A stretch of DNA of 64,000 nucleotides from Tsuneonella deserti (GCF_014644315.1 NZ_BMKL01000001.1:186001-250000); one strand, 5' to 3'. Positions 16,162-26,764 are shown, counted from the first letter of the stretch. The notes: generated by a model not told the origin, from the sequence alone. Translations and numbers: made by a program.

Positions 16162-18279
16162 GTGACTATATATCATTCAGTCGTGCGCGGTTCTCTTGCG
16201 CTGCTTTTCACATCAGGCGCTATCGCATGGATTGACCCGGCCTTCGCACAGGAGGCCAGCCAGGCCGGCCAGCCGCCGTCCGATTCGGATGACGATTTGC
16301 ACAACCGCGAAGGCGGCGAGATCATCGTCACGGCGACCGGTCTCAAGCGGCTCGATATGCTGGCGGGTACCACGGCGGTCGAGGGTCTCGAGTTGCAACG
16401 ATCGCAGGCGGTGCAAATCGGCGAGGTGCTGATGAACCAGCCGGGCGTGTCGATGAGCGGCTTCGCGCCGGGCGCCTCCCGGCCGGTCTTGCGGGGATTT
16501 TCCGGCAACCGGGTCAAGCTGCTGATCGACGGCATCGGCTCGATCGATGCTTCGAACGTATCGGACGACCACGCGGTCGCGGTCGATCCGTTCAATGCCG
16601 AGCGAATCGACATCCTGCGCGGACCTGCAGTCCTTCTTTACGGCAGCCAGGCGATCGGCGGCGCGGTCAACATCATCGACAAGCGCATTCCGTTGCGCCT
16701 GCCGGAAGAGACGGTGCACTTTGACGGATTGGTGAGCGGCAACACCGCGGCAGACTTGCGGCAAGGAGCAGCGTCGTTCGACATGCCGCTCGGCCAGGGG
16801 TTCGCCGCGCATCTGGATGGCGGGTATAGCCGCACCGGAGACCTGAAGGTGCCAGGCTTCACCGTGGCGGGGCCGCTGCGGAGAGACCTTCTCGCCCGCG
16901 CCGGATCGCTTGAAGCCAGCGACCCATCCCTTGCCGCGGCATTGCGACGGCAGGCGACCCAGCGGGACGTGCTTCCGAACAGCGGTTCGCAGACTTGGAG
17001 CGTCACCGGTGGCGCGGCCTTTTTCTCGGGTGACAGCAATCTCGGTGCTTCGCTGGGATACTACGACACTACTTACGGCGTCCCGGCGAGGCCCGCATCG
17101 GAAGAGGCAGAGCCGGTCCATATCGGCCTTCAGCAGTGGCGCGGCGACTTGCGCGCGGTGCTCGCGCTCGGCGCCGGATTGTTCGATCGGATAGAGAGCC
17201 GCGCTGCCTACAGCCACTACCAGCACACCGAGTTCGAGGGCGACACGCCGGGCACGACGTTCAACGTGGAGGGGATGGAAGCGCGGGCGGAGCTGGTCCA
17301 GACCGAGCGGTCGGGTTGGTCAGGTTCGACGGGCCTACAGTACACTTTCCGCCATCTGGATACCGTGGGCGAGGAACGCGTCCAGCCGCGCAACCTGTCC
17401 GAATCGATCGCGCTATTCGCGTTGCAGGAAGTTCCGCTCGGGGCCTTCCGGATGCAGCTTGCCGGACGATACGAGCATGCCAGCGTTTCAGCGCCCGAGC
17501 TTCGGTTCGACCGCCGCTTTTCGACCGTGTCCGGTGCTCTCGGGCTCACCTACTCGATGCCATCGGGCCTCGACATCGGCATAAATGCGAACCGAGTGTC
17601 GCGCGCTCCGAGTCCGGAGGAGCTGCTGACCGACGGTTATCACGAGGCCACGCAAGCATACGAGCGCGGCGATCCGAGTCTGAAGCCGGAACGTGCGGTC
17701 GGCGGTGAGCTGTTCGCCCGCGGCAGGCTCGGTCCGGCCGATGTCTCGGTAACCGGCTTCTACAACCGCTTCACGGGTTACATCTACGAAGCCAATACCG
17801 GCCAATTCATCGATGGCGCGCCAGTCCTTCAGCAAATGCAGGGCGATGCCGACTACTATGGAGCCGAAGGCGAGCTCGACATGCCACTGGTGCGCACCGA
17901 CGGATTATCGCTGAAAAGCGAACTCCGCGCATCGTGGGTGCGTGCGAAGCTGGGTGATGGAAGCAATGTCCCGCGCATTCCTCCCCTGGCGCTGTTCGGC
18001 GCGCTGGAGGGCGCGGCCGGAGCCTGGACCGCGCGCGGCGAAGTGGCCTGGGCAGGACGGCAGGACAAGGTCGCCGCCAATGAGACTCCAACCGACGGCT
18101 ACACTTTCGTCAATGCCTCGCTCGCTTGGCGCCCGTTGCGCGGCAACGACAACGTCACCCTGCTGCTCAAGGCGGAAAACATCTTCAATGTGACCGGCCG
18201 GCTCGCGACCAGCCTGACCAAGGATTACACTCCGCTTCCCGGCCGCGATTTCGAGGCGAGCGTTCGGGTCAGCTTCTGA
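16162..18279 (+). CDS. TonB-dependent outer-membrane receptor, ZnuD-like
   Basis: The product is 705 residues. It has an N-terminal signal sequence (hydrophobic stretch, then WIDPAFAQ), a TonB-box-like EIIVTATG near residue 53, a plug domain and a 22-strand-type barrel ending in Phe (SVRVSF). The plug segment ...SNVSDDHAVAVDPFNAERIDILRGPAVLLYGSQAIGGAVNIID resembles the ZnuD zinc/heme receptor group. The substrate (zinc, another metal, or a small siderophore) is inference. No ATG fits: GTG at 16162 or GTG at 16183 gives a correct signal sequence. The gene's TGA abuts the stop of the convergent doxX-like gene. Confidence 0.85.
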   Translation: MTIYHSVVRGSLALLFTSGAIAWIDPAFAQEASQAGQPPSDSDDDLHNREGGEIIVTATGLKRLDMLAGTTAVEGLELQRSQAVQIGEVLMNQPGVSMSGFAPGASRPVLRGFSGNRVKLLIDGIGSIDASNVSDDHAVAVDPFNAERIDILRGPAVLLYGSQAIGGAVNIIDKRIPLRLPEETVHFDGLVSGNTAADLRQGAASFDMPLGQGFAAHLDGGYSRTGDLKVPGFTVAGPLRRDLLARAGSLEASDPSLAAALRRQATQRDVLPNSGSQTWSVTGGAAFFSGDSNLGASLGYYDTTYGVPARPASEEAEPVHIGLQQWRGDLRAVLALGAGLFDRIESRAAYSHYQHTEFEGDTPGTTFNVEGMEARAELVQTERSGWSGSTGLQYTFRHLDTVGEERVQPRNLSESIALFALQEVPLGAFRMQLAGRYEHASVSAPELRFDRRFSTVSGALGLTYSMPSGLDIGINANRVSRAPSPEELLTDGYHEATQAYERGDPSLKPERAVGGELFARGRLGPADVSVTGFYNRFTGYIYEANTGQFIDGAPVLQQMQGDADYYGAEGELDMPLVRTDGLSLKSELRASWVRAKLGDGSNVPRIPPLALFGALEGAAGAWTARGEVAWAGRQDKVAANETPTDGYTFVNASLAWRPLRGNDNVTLLLKAENIFNVTGRLATSLTKDYTPLPGRDFEASVRVSF

Positions 18280-18807
18280 TCAGAACCAACGGCGCTTTTT
18301 CGTATGCCCGTGCTCGTCCAGGTCGGTGACCGCCACCCCGGCCGCTTCGGCGCGGCCCTCCGCGCGGGCGGCGCGTAGCTCGGCTTCGTGTGCGCGGGCG
18401 GTAGCATCGGCGGCGACCACCTCCCCCTTTCGGGCAGCGCGGATGTGATCGTAGCTCCAGCGCATCTGGCCATAGGCGAAGACCACCAGCAGTCCGCCAG
18501 CAATCGCGAGGTTCTTGAGCGCCTGGACCGACTGCATCGGATCGCCCCAGTCGTTGTGAAAGAAGAAGATCGTCAGCAGCGTGAAGCCTGCGAGGAGGAT
18601 AGAGACCAGGCGGCTCATGATGCCCAGCGCGAGGAACAGTCCGGCCACGACCTCGAAGATCCCTGTCGGCATCGCCAGGGTCGGAGGCAGGCTGGCTGCG
18701 GTGAGCGCCGCGGCGGCATTGGACGGATCGATTATCTTGTCGATGCCCGAGAGCACGAACAGCGCGGCAAGCATGACACGTCCCAGGAACGCGACGATGG
18801 CTGACAT
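18280..18807 (-). CDS. DoxX family membrane protein
   Basis: The product is 175 residues. Residues 1-115 contain four membrane helices in the DoxX pattern (FLGRVMLAALFVLSGIDKI at the N-terminus, ALGIMSRLVSILLAGFTL in the middle). A charged, Ala/Arg/Glu-rich cytoplasmic tail follows and ends in a basic KKRRWF. DoxX-like proteins are linked to quinone- or thiosulfate-coupled redox reactions, but the function of this subgroup is not fixed. Its stop codon directly abuts that of the TonB receptor, forming the palindrome TGATCA. Confidence 0.88.
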   Translation of the reverse strand: MSAIVAFLGRVMLAALFVLSGIDKIIDPSNAAAALTAASLPPTLAMPTGIFEVVAGLFLALGIMSRLVSILLAGFTLLTIFFFHNDWGDPMQSVQALKNLAIAGGLLVVFAYGQMRWSYDHIRAARKGEVVAADATARAHEAELRAARAEGRAEAAGVAVTDLDEHGHTKKRRWF

Positions 18808-18873
18808 GGCTTTCTTCCTTTCCCCTGTTGCGACCCGTTCAACGCACGTAGGGCGGCAAAGGTGCCGGCGGCG

Positions 18874-20055
18874 CTACTCCTCGACCTGGAAGGTCATCTC
18901 CGCGTGGTCGCGCAAACGATCGACCAGTGCCTCGCCAAGGATAGAGCCCGGCGTGCCGATTCCGCCAGGTGCGTTACTTGACAGCAGGGCCATGCCAGTC
19001 TCGGCAAGCATCCGGCTGGTAGAGCCGTAACCTGGATCGTAACGACCCTTCACGCCGTAGCGCAGCTTCTCTCCGGTCGGCATTTCGCCGACGAACAGCA
19101 CGTCGTAATGTCCGTTCTCGCGCTCCTCAGGCGTCGGCCCCTCGCCGGGAGCGGGCGGCTTGGCCCCGAACGGATTCTTGAGCAGATCGACAACCGCGTT
19201 TGCCGCCGCCTTGCCCGCCTCGCCGGGACTGGTGAGCACCATCTCGTCGTAGCGAAAATCCCGGCCATAAGGGAACCCGGCGAGGAAGTTGGTGCGGTGG
19301 ACGTTCTTCACGTTGATCGTGGCCATGATGAACGGTGCCGCCCAGCGACCGAGGTCGTCTTCATAGTGTGGCAGAAGACCCATGGGCTGGTCCGGGCCCT
19401 CGAAGCCGGGGGTGAGAGCGAAGGGACTTTGCAGCAGGCTGACGAGCCGGGGATCCTTGGCGATGGCCTTCATCGTCGCCGTCAGGCTGGCGGCGGTGCC
19501 GCCGGAGAACGTGCCCTTCATGTCCCGCACCCGTCCGCGAACGCGCGGAGCCGCCTTGCCGAAACGCTTCACCGCTTCCTTCTGGAGCATCAGCACGCCG
19601 AGATCGAACGGGATCGAATCGAACCCGCTCGAGAAGGCGATCCGCGCGCCGCTCGCCTTGGCGTGCTGGTCATGCGCGTCGATCATCTCGCGCATCCACG
19701 CGGGCTCGCCGCACAAGTCGGCATAGTCCGTGCCGGAGCGCGCGCAGGCTGCGACGAGCTCGCTGCCATAGAGCTGGTACGGACCCACCGTGGTCAACAC
19801 CACGCGCGTCCGGTGGCACATGGCGTCGAGCGTGCCCGGAGCGTCCGCATCGGCCACGATCAGGGGAGTATCGGCCGGCGCGCCGATCAGCGTGCGGACA
19901 TCCTTCAGCTTGTCGAGCGTGCGCCCGGCCATCGCCCACTTTGGGGCGTCAGCCTTGCCACCGTACTCGCGCACGAAGTGCTCGGCGACCAGGCGACCGG
20001 TGTATCCGGTTGCGCCGTAAACGACGATGTCGAACTCCCGATCGGCCTTTGTCAT
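18874..20055 (-). CDS. Saccharopine dehydrogenase-like NAD(P) oxidoreductase (trans-acting enoyl reductase type)
   Basis: The product is 393 residues. The N-terminus FDIVVYGATGYTGRLVAEHF is a Rossmann dinucleotide-binding motif, followed by TTVGPYQLYGSELVAACARSGTDYADLCGE, typical of this group. Related proteins include mycobacterial trans-acting enoyl reductases and eukaryotic SCCPDH; the actual substrate is unknown. The ATG at 20055 is chosen over an upstream in-frame ATG because GGAAAGGAG precedes it and it overlaps the antiporter stop (ATGA). It is the last gene of a tightly coupled leftward set (cytochrome c, antiporter, this enzyme). Confidence 0.88.
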   Translation of the reverse strand: MTKADREFDIVVYGATGYTGRLVAEHFVREYGGKADAPKWAMAGRTLDKLKDVRTLIGAPADTPLIVADADAPGTLDAMCHRTRVVLTTVGPYQLYGSELVAACARSGTDYADLCGEPAWMREMIDAHDQHAKASGARIAFSSGFDSIPFDLGVLMLQKEAVKRFGKAAPRVRGRVRDMKGTFSGGTAASLTATMKAIAKDPRLVSLLQSPFALTPGFEGPDQPMGLLPHYEDDLGRWAAPFIMATINVKNVHRTNFLAGFPYGRDFRYDEMVLTSPGEAGKAAANAVVDLLKNPFGAKPPAPGEGPTPEERENGHYDVLFVGEMPTGEKLRYGVKGRYDPGYGSTSRMLAETGMALLSSNAPGGIGTPGSILGEALVDRLRDHAEMTFQVEE

Positions 20056-21827
20056 GCGCTCTCCTTTCCGCGTTCTCGCCACGCTTTTTTCTGCTCGGTT
20101 ATGACCATGTCACGCGCCGCGCGATAGTCGCCGGCTTCGATCTGGACGTCGAGGCGGGCGTCGTCTCGCCGGCGGTACTCCTGCTCCGCGTCGTCGATGT
20201 CCTGAACGCTGTCGCCCAGCATCTCCAGTGCCTGGCGCGCCATCGCAACCGCCGATTCGAGCACTTCGCGAATCGCGCAGTCGACCGGTGCATCGCGCAG
20301 CGCCACCAGCGTGCGGCGGTCGTAGGCGCGCACCAGGATCTTCGGATCTGGAAATGCCTCGCGAATGGCTTGAAGCTTACCGGCGTCGAGCTGCTGCCCA
20401 TCGAGGCAGAACAGCAGCGCGTCAGCATCCTCCGCCCCCGCCTGGCGCAGCAGATCGATCCGGGTGCCATCCCCGAAGTAAACCTTGGAGCCGAACTCGC
20501 CCGCAACGTCGATCATTTCGGTGTCGATGTCGATCAGGGTGACCTTGATGTCGCTGAGCAGCAGCATCTGGGCGACCGTCTGGCCAAACCGGCCATAGCC
20601 GATGACGAGTGCGCCAGCTCCATCGGCTCTCGGCCCCTCGCGCCGGTCGGTCGCTTCCGGAGTGCGGCGCAGCGGCGCGGTCAGCATCATCAGGAACGGA
20701 GTGGAGGCCATCGAAAGGGTAATCACCGCCCCGAACAGGCTGGCAGCTTCCGGACTGATGATGAGACCCTGCTGGGCCTGCGCGAGCATTACGAAACCGA
20801 ACTCGCCGCCCTGGCTCAGGAGTAGCCCCAGTGCGAGCGCGTTGCGCCATTGCATCCCGATCAGCAGCCCGATCCCGCCGATGACGAGCGCCTTGATGGC
20901 GATCAGCCCGAGCGCGGCGACCAGCACGAACACGGGCCGCTCCGCGATCGCCTGCAGATCGAGCATCATCCCGACCGCCAGGAAGAACAGGCCGAGCAGG
21001 ATCGAGCGGAACGGCTCGACGTCGGTCTCCAGCTCGTGGCGATAGGGCGTGTCGGCCAGCATGACCCCCGCGATGAAGGCTCCGAGCGCGGTCGATAGGC
21101 CCAACAGCTCCATCGTCGCGGCAGAGGCTGCGATGGTGAACAGGGCGGCGACGATGAACATCTCGCGTTCGCCCCACACCCCGATCAGGCGGAACAGCGG
21201 GCGGATCAGGAAGCGCCCCGCCAGTATCAGGCCCACTATCGCCACGATCGTCAGCCCGGCGAGTTGCCAGCCGGGAGGTCCGGCGTCGTCGGCGGGATTG
21301 CGGCTCAGCGCGGCGACAACGGTGATCATCGCGATGATCGACAGGTCCTGGAACAGCAGGATCGAGAACGCCCGCTCCCCGAATGGCGTCTTGAGCCGTC
21401 CGGCCGATTGCAGCATCGGCAGGACCTGGGCCGTGGACGAGAGAGCCAGCGGCAGGCCGAGGGCGAGCGCGGCCGTCCACGTAAAGTCGGTCGTCAGTCC
21501 GATCGCTCCGGTCAGTGCGAGCCCGCAGAGCACGACTTGCAGCAGGCCGAGGCCGAAGATTTCGCGCTTCATGCGCCACAGTCGCTGCGGCGCTAGCTCC
21601 AGGCCGACGATGAACAGCAGCAGCACGATGCCGAGTTCGGCGAACGCGATCTTGCCCTCCGCGTCGCCGGTGAGGTGGAGCACCTGCGGTCCGATCACGG
21701 CGCCGGCAACGAGGTAGCCCAGCGTCGCGCCCAGCCGCAGCCGACGGAACAACAGCACGAAGCCGAGCGCGAAGCCCAGCATGATCACGCCGTCGCGAAG
21801 GAAATGCGAGGCGGCCGCGTGCTCCAT
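20052..21827 (-). CDS. Monovalent cation:proton antiporter, CPA2 family with RCK/TrkA-N domain (KefB/KefC-like)
   Basis: The product is 591 residues. An N-terminal membrane domain of about 12-13 helices (residues 10-385) has motifs GAVIGPQVL, LALSSTAQVL and LLLSQGGEFGFVML. A cytoplasmic Rossmann domain follows from about residue 405 (GALVIGYGRFGQTVAQMLL ... GDGTRIDLLRQAG). This layout matches the glutathione-gated potassium efflux systems KefB/KefC, which acidify the cytoplasm during electrophile stress. It overlaps its neighbours on both sides: TGATG with the cytochrome gene and ATGA with the reductase gene. Confidence 0.92.
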   Translation of the reverse strand: MEHAAASHFLRDGVIMLGFALGFVLLFRRLRLGATLGYLVAGAVIGPQVLHLTGDAEGKIAFAELGIVLLLFIVGLELAPQRLWRMKREIFGLGLLQVVLCGLALTGAIGLTTDFTWTAALALGLPLALSSTAQVLPMLQSAGRLKTPFGERAFSILLFQDLSIIAMITVVAALSRNPADDAGPPGWQLAGLTIVAIVGLILAGRFLIRPLFRLIGVWGEREMFIVAALFTIAASAATMELLGLSTALGAFIAGVMLADTPYRHELETDVEPFRSILLGLFFLAVGMMLDLQAIAERPVFVLVAALGLIAIKALVIGGIGLLIGMQWRNALALGLLLSQGGEFGFVMLAQAQQGLIISPEAASLFGAVITLSMASTPFLMMLTAPLRRTPEATDRREGPRADGAGALVIGYGRFGQTVAQMLLLSDIKVTLIDIDTEMIDVAGEFGSKVYFGDGTRIDLLRQAGAEDADALLFCLDGQQLDAGKLQAIREAFPDPKILVRAYDRRTLVALRDAPVDCAIREVLESAVAMARQALEMLGDSVQDIDDAEQEYRRRDDARLDVQIEAGDYRAARDMVITEQKKAWRERGKESA

Positions 21828-22273
21828 CAGAGTGTCTCGAGGTAGGCGATCACCTCACGCCGCGCCGCCGGATCCTTGATGCCGGCATATGTCATCTTGG
21901 TACCCGGAACCGCCTTCATCGGGCTGGTTAGGAAAGTGTCGAGGGTGCCTTCGTCCCACGTCAGGCCGGCCTGCTTGATCGCGGTGCTGTAGGGATAGCC
22001 GGCAAGCGACCCGGCGCGTCGGCCATACACCCCGGCCAGCGACGGGCCAATGAGGTTCCTGTCCGGTTCGGTCGTATGACAGACCTTGCACTGCATGAAC
22101 GCCGCAGGTGTCTCAGCCGCCGCGGCGGTCGAAGCGGCGGCCACTGCGGTGCTGGCCGAGGCATTGGCCGCCTCCGGCGAACTCGCAGGTATCGGATCGT
22201 CGCTTTCGCGGGTGGCCTTGCCGCAACCGGCAAGCGACAGCAGCAAAACGGCGCCCACGGCGAGACGGATCAT
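21827..22273 (-). CDS. Lipid-anchored c-type cytochrome
   Basis: The product is 148 residues with a lipobox LAGC (Cys17), an Ala/Ser-rich linker and a class I cytochrome c domain. The haem motif is CKVCH (residues 62-66), and the likely distal ligand is Met127 in PGTKMTYAG. It should sit on the periplasmic face of the inner membrane, like lipoprotein forms of cytochrome c552. Its stop overlaps the start of the antiporter gene (TGATG), an unusual coupling of an electron carrier with a K+/H+ antiporter. Confidence 0.92.
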   Translation of the reverse strand: MIRLAVGAVLLLSLAGCGKATRESDDPIPASSPEAANASASTAVAAASTAAAAETPAAFMQCKVCHTTEPDRNLIGPSLAGVYGRRAGSLAGYPYSTAIKQAGLTWDEGTLDTFLTSPMKAVPGTKMTYAGIKDPAARREVIAYLETL

Positions 22274-22342
22274 GGAAGTTCGCTCCGGCGCGGGATGCGC
22301 CGGGCGGTTCTAAAGCCTCTGGCCGCCCCGTCAAACGGCTGC

Positions 22343-22879
22343 TTAGAGCTTCACGTTTGCGCGTACGCCGATCATGTCGATCCCTGGGTTCTGCTGCGAA
22401 TTGAACAGGCGGGCGTTCGATATGTGCACCCAGCTCGCCTCGACACTCACCCGCGGGAGCAAAGCGAGACCGAGCGCGACCTCCGGTTCGAACAGCACCC
22501 GGCTGCCAAGATCGGTCCGCACTCCGGTGTCGGGGTCGGCGCGCAAGGCGGGGGCATCGTGAAGCACCAGCCCCACGCCGGGCCGAACATAGACCGGGCC
22601 GAGCGAGAATTTGCGGCTCACGCCAGCGCCCACGAAGTCGGTCCCGCCATCGGCCGTGTTGACCGAGCCGAACACATACGGTTCGATCCGCGCAACGGGT
22701 ATCACGGGCGCGAACCGGTACCCGAGCTGGAGATCCGCGCCGCGTTCCCGGGTTTCGAGCGTGAAGGGCGTGTCGACCGCATGGTCATAAACCCCGCCAT
22801 AAAGCTCACCTGCTTGGACCGGGGAGGGGAGGGCCGAGACCGCGGCCAAGGTCAGGAAACAGGCTAGGGCGCATTTCAT
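22343..22879 (-). CDS. Outer-membrane acyloxyacyl hydrolase, PagL-like lipid A 3-O-deacylase
   Basis: The product is 178 residues with a signal peptide (MKCALACFLTLAAVSALPSPVQA) and a predicted small beta-barrel. The C-terminal signature VSVEASWVHISNARLF contains the catalytic His-x-Ser pair (His152, Ser154) of PagL, which removes the 3-O acyl chain from lipid A. The third catalytic residue, a Glu in Pseudomonas PagL, is not obvious; Asp168 in NPGID may substitute. The ATG at 22879 is chosen because it begins the signal peptide. It is divergent from the MATE gene. Confidence 0.85.
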   Translation of the reverse strand: MKCALACFLTLAAVSALPSPVQAGELYGGVYDHAVDTPFTLETRERGADLQLGYRFAPVIPVARIEPYVFGSVNTADGGTDFVGAGVSRKFSLGPVYVRPGVGLVLHDAPALRADPDTGVRTDLGSRVLFEPEVALGLALLPRVSVEASWVHISNARLFNSQQNPGIDMIGVRANVKL

Positions 22880-23009
22880 CCGGCATAACTCCGAGCAGGC
22901 ACGCGCGGCCAGTGGCTGTGGCAAGCTTGCCGCAAGCTGAAGCCATCTTGGCGAAGTGGCAGGCGCCCGCTTTCCTACATCGCCTCACGCGACTATCCGG
23001 GCCGGCTTT

Positions 23010-24431
23010 ATGTCGAACATGGCGGCCTTTCGGCGCGGTGGCGCATGGCGGAGCGAGATTTCCGCGATGCTGGCGCTCGCCTGGCCGCTGGCGGCCGCCA
23101 ACCTGCTGCAGATGATGGTCTGGGCGATCGACGTCATGTTCATCGCCCGCCTGGGCACGGTCCCGCTCGCCGCAGCGAGCCTCTCGTTCGCGCTCTTCGG
23201 CACGATCATGTGGGCGATGACCGGCCTCACGGGGATGGTTTCGGCACTGATCGCAGCGGCACTGGGACGAGGAACAGGGGTTCTGCGCGAAGTCCGGCGA
23301 GCGACGCGGATGGCGCTGTGGCTGGCGGTCGTCAGCGGGCTGGTTCTGGCTCTGGCGATGCTCAAGGGCGAAGCATTCATGCTGCTGACCGGGCAGGAAC
23401 GCAAGATTTCCGCCGTTGCGGGCGACTTTCTCGCCGTGCTCGGCTGGGCCGCCATTCCGATGCTGATCTGCAACGTGCTGAGAAGCTACGTGTCGGCGCT
23501 GGGCCGGCCCGTTTTCGCCACGCTGGTGGTGGGAGTGCAGGTGGCATTCGCAGCGCTCGGCAACTATGCGCTGGTGTTCGGCGAGCTCGGCATGCCGGCG
23601 CTCGGCATGACCGGGTCGGCTATCGCCAGCAGCATCACCGCCTGGCTGGGCGTGCTGGCCTATGTCGCGCTGATATACTCCGACAGAAAGCTCAGGGCAT
23701 TCCGCATCTTCGGCCGCTGGTGGAGCCCTGACTGGAGCTACTTCCGGCGGCTAATCGTTCTGGGCGCGCCGGTAACCCTGACGATCGTGGCGGAAGGCGG
23801 ACTGTTCAACAGCGCGGCGTTCATGATGGGACGCATCGGGGCACCCGAGCTGGGAGGCCATACGCTCGCCCTGCAGTTGGCTGCGTTCGCGTTCCAGGTG
23901 CCGTTCGGAGTCGCCCAGGCAGCGACCATCCGCGTTGGTTATTACTACGGTTCGGGTGACGGCACCGGCATCGCACGCGCGGGCTGGTCGGCCATCGCGG
24001 TCGGCACCGGGTTCATGGCGACCACCGCGGCGGCCATGCTGTTCGCGCCGGAATTTCTGTTGCACCTCTACATCGATCCCCGCGCGCCCGAAAATGCCGC
24101 GATGGTCGGGTTCGCGATCGCCTATCTGAGGGTCGCCGCGGGCTTCCAGCTTTTCGATGGGCTGCAGGCGGTCGCCGCCGGCTCGCTGCGCGGGCTGCAG
24201 GACACCCGCGTTCCGATGTGGGTCGCGGTGCTGGGGTACTGGGTGCCCGGCCTGGCAACAATGCTCTGGCTGGGCTTTGCCACCCCACTCGAAGGACTGG
24301 GGATCTGGATCGGCCTGCTGGTGGGCCTGGTGTTCGTTTCGGGAGGCCTGATCAGCCGGTGGCTGATGCGTGGGCGGCTGGGTCTGGTGCCCGTTCACGA
24401 GTCCGAAAAGAAACTCCGCGCCATCGCTTGA
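23010..24431 (+). CDS. MATE family efflux transporter
   Basis: The product is 473 residues with 12 hydrophobic segments in two six-helix bundles. MATE features include the N-terminal ISAMLALAWPLAAANLLQMMVWAIDVMFIARLG and the mid-protein RRLIVLGAPVTLTIVAEGGLF. The family exports cationic drugs and metabolites using H+ or Na+. The ATG at 23010 is preferred to an upstream GTG at 22956, and a second ATG at 23019 is possible. Its stop codon lies inside the proposed groES -35 element. Confidence 0.93.
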   Translation: MSNMAAFRRGGAWRSEISAMLALAWPLAAANLLQMMVWAIDVMFIARLGTVPLAAASLSFALFGTIMWAMTGLTGMVSALIAAALGRGTGVLREVRRATRMALWLAVVSGLVLALAMLKGEAFMLLTGQERKISAVAGDFLAVLGWAAIPMLICNVLRSYVSALGRPVFATLVVGVQVAFAALGNYALVFGELGMPALGMTGSAIASSITAWLGVLAYVALIYSDRKLRAFRIFGRWWSPDWSYFRRLIVLGAPVTLTIVAEGGLFNSAAFMMGRIGAPELGGHTLALQLAAFAFQVPFGVAQAATIRVGYYYGSGDGTGIARAGWSAIAVGTGFMATTAAAMLFAPEFLLHLYIDPRAPENAAMVGFAIAYLRVAAGFQLFDGLQAVAAGSLRGLQDTRVPMWVAVLGYWVPGLATMLWLGFATPLEGLGIWIGLLVGLVFVSGGLISRWLMRGRLGLVPVHESEKKLRAIA

Positions 24432-24455
24432 CGCTGCATCCGCGCGCACTAAATG
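24428..24455 (+). promoter_or_regulatory. Putative groESL promoter
   Basis: TTGACG (24428-24433) and TAAATG (24450-24455) are 16 bp apart and would start transcription at the first CIRCE half-site. The -35 overlaps the stop codon of the MATE gene. Confidence 0.45.
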
Positions 24456-24462
24456 GGCGCTG

Positions 24463-24489
24463 CTGGCACTCTCCGGGAGGGAGTGCCAA
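24463..24489 (+). promoter_or_regulatory. CIRCE operator (HrcA binding site)
   Basis: CTGGCACTC, nine spacer bases, GAGTGCCAA. This matches the CIRCE consensus TTAGCACTC-N9-GAGTGCTAA with three changes and correct spacing. It lies 33 bases before groES, so the operon should be repressed by HrcA and induced by heat or unfolded protein. Confidence 0.95.
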
Positions 24490-24522
24490 GAGATTCACTG
24501 ATAACTAGAGAGGCAAAGCGAC

Positions 24523-24810
24523 ATGGCATTTCGTCCGTTGCACGACCGCGTTCTCGTCCGCCGTATCGAGGCTGACAGCAAGACCGCCGGTGGCATCATT
24601 ATTCCCGACAGCGCGCAGGAAAAGCCGAGCGAAGGCGAAGTCATCTCGGTGGGCGAGGGCGCCTACAACGAGGATGGCGATCGCATCAAGCCGGACGTCA
24701 AGGCCGGCGACCGCGTGCTGTTCGGCAAGTGGAGCGGCACCGAAGTCAAGATCGACGGTGAAGACCTGCTGATCATGAAGGAAAGCGACATCCTCGGGAT
24801 CGTCGGCTGA
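24523..24810 (+). CDS. groES: Co-chaperonin GroES
   Basis: The product is 95 residues, full family length. It contains [33 protein letters not shown] (the mobile loop region) and the C-terminal half [30 protein letters not shown]. The heptameric lid closes the GroEL cavity. It is the first gene of the CIRCE-controlled operon, 53 bases before groEL. Confidence 0.98.
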   Translation: MAFRPLHDRVLVRRIEADSKTAGGIIIPDSAQEKPSEGEVISVGEGAYNEDGDRIKPDVKAGDRVLFGKWSGTEVKIDGEDLLIMKESDILGIVG

Positions 24811-24824
24811 GCCGGACCCGCTGA

Positions 24825-26510
<1,686 letters not shown>

Positions 26511-26534
26511 GAGTCCGGCTCAGCACAGGAAAGA

Positions 26535-26570
26535 AGGGCTGGGGGAGCGATCCTCCGGCCCTTTTTCTTT
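26535..26570 (+). terminator. Intrinsic terminator of groESL
   Basis: AGGGCTGGGGGA (26535-26546) pairs, with two wobble positions, with TCCTCCGGCCCT (26551-26562). The loop is GCGA and a T-rich tract follows (TTTTTCTTT). It is the only canonical terminator found at a convergent gene junction in the window. Confidence 0.88.
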
Positions 26571-26578
26571 GGTCCAGC

Positions 26579-26764
26579 CTATTGGCCGTTCGTGTCCGCC
26601 AGGATCTGGGCCGCCACTTCCTCGATCGAGCCGGTCACCAGCAACGGCTGGCCGCCGACGATGCCGACCTTCGTCTGGCCGTTCTCGTCGCTACGCAGCC
26701 AGGCAACGTTCTGGGCCACGACGAGGTAGTTGCCGCCGCGTGAGTTGAGATGAACGAATCGCAT
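26579..26764 (-). CDS. Conserved small protein, 61 residues, FlbD-like pattern
   Basis: The ORF is compact and protein-like: MRFVHLNSRGGNYLVVAQNVAWL, then a Gly-rich turn (VGIVGGQPLLVTGSIEEVAAQIL). The order of short strands followed by a terminal helix with an S-I/V-E-E-V motif resembles FlbD-type small proteins, but no flagellar genes are nearby and the similarity is only by eye. There is no signal or membrane segment. The ribosome site is weak. It converges on groEL across the terminator. Confidence 0.65.
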   Translation of the reverse strand: MRFVHLNSRGGNYLVVAQNVAWLRSDENGQTKVGIVGGQPLLVTGSIEEVAAQILADTNGQ

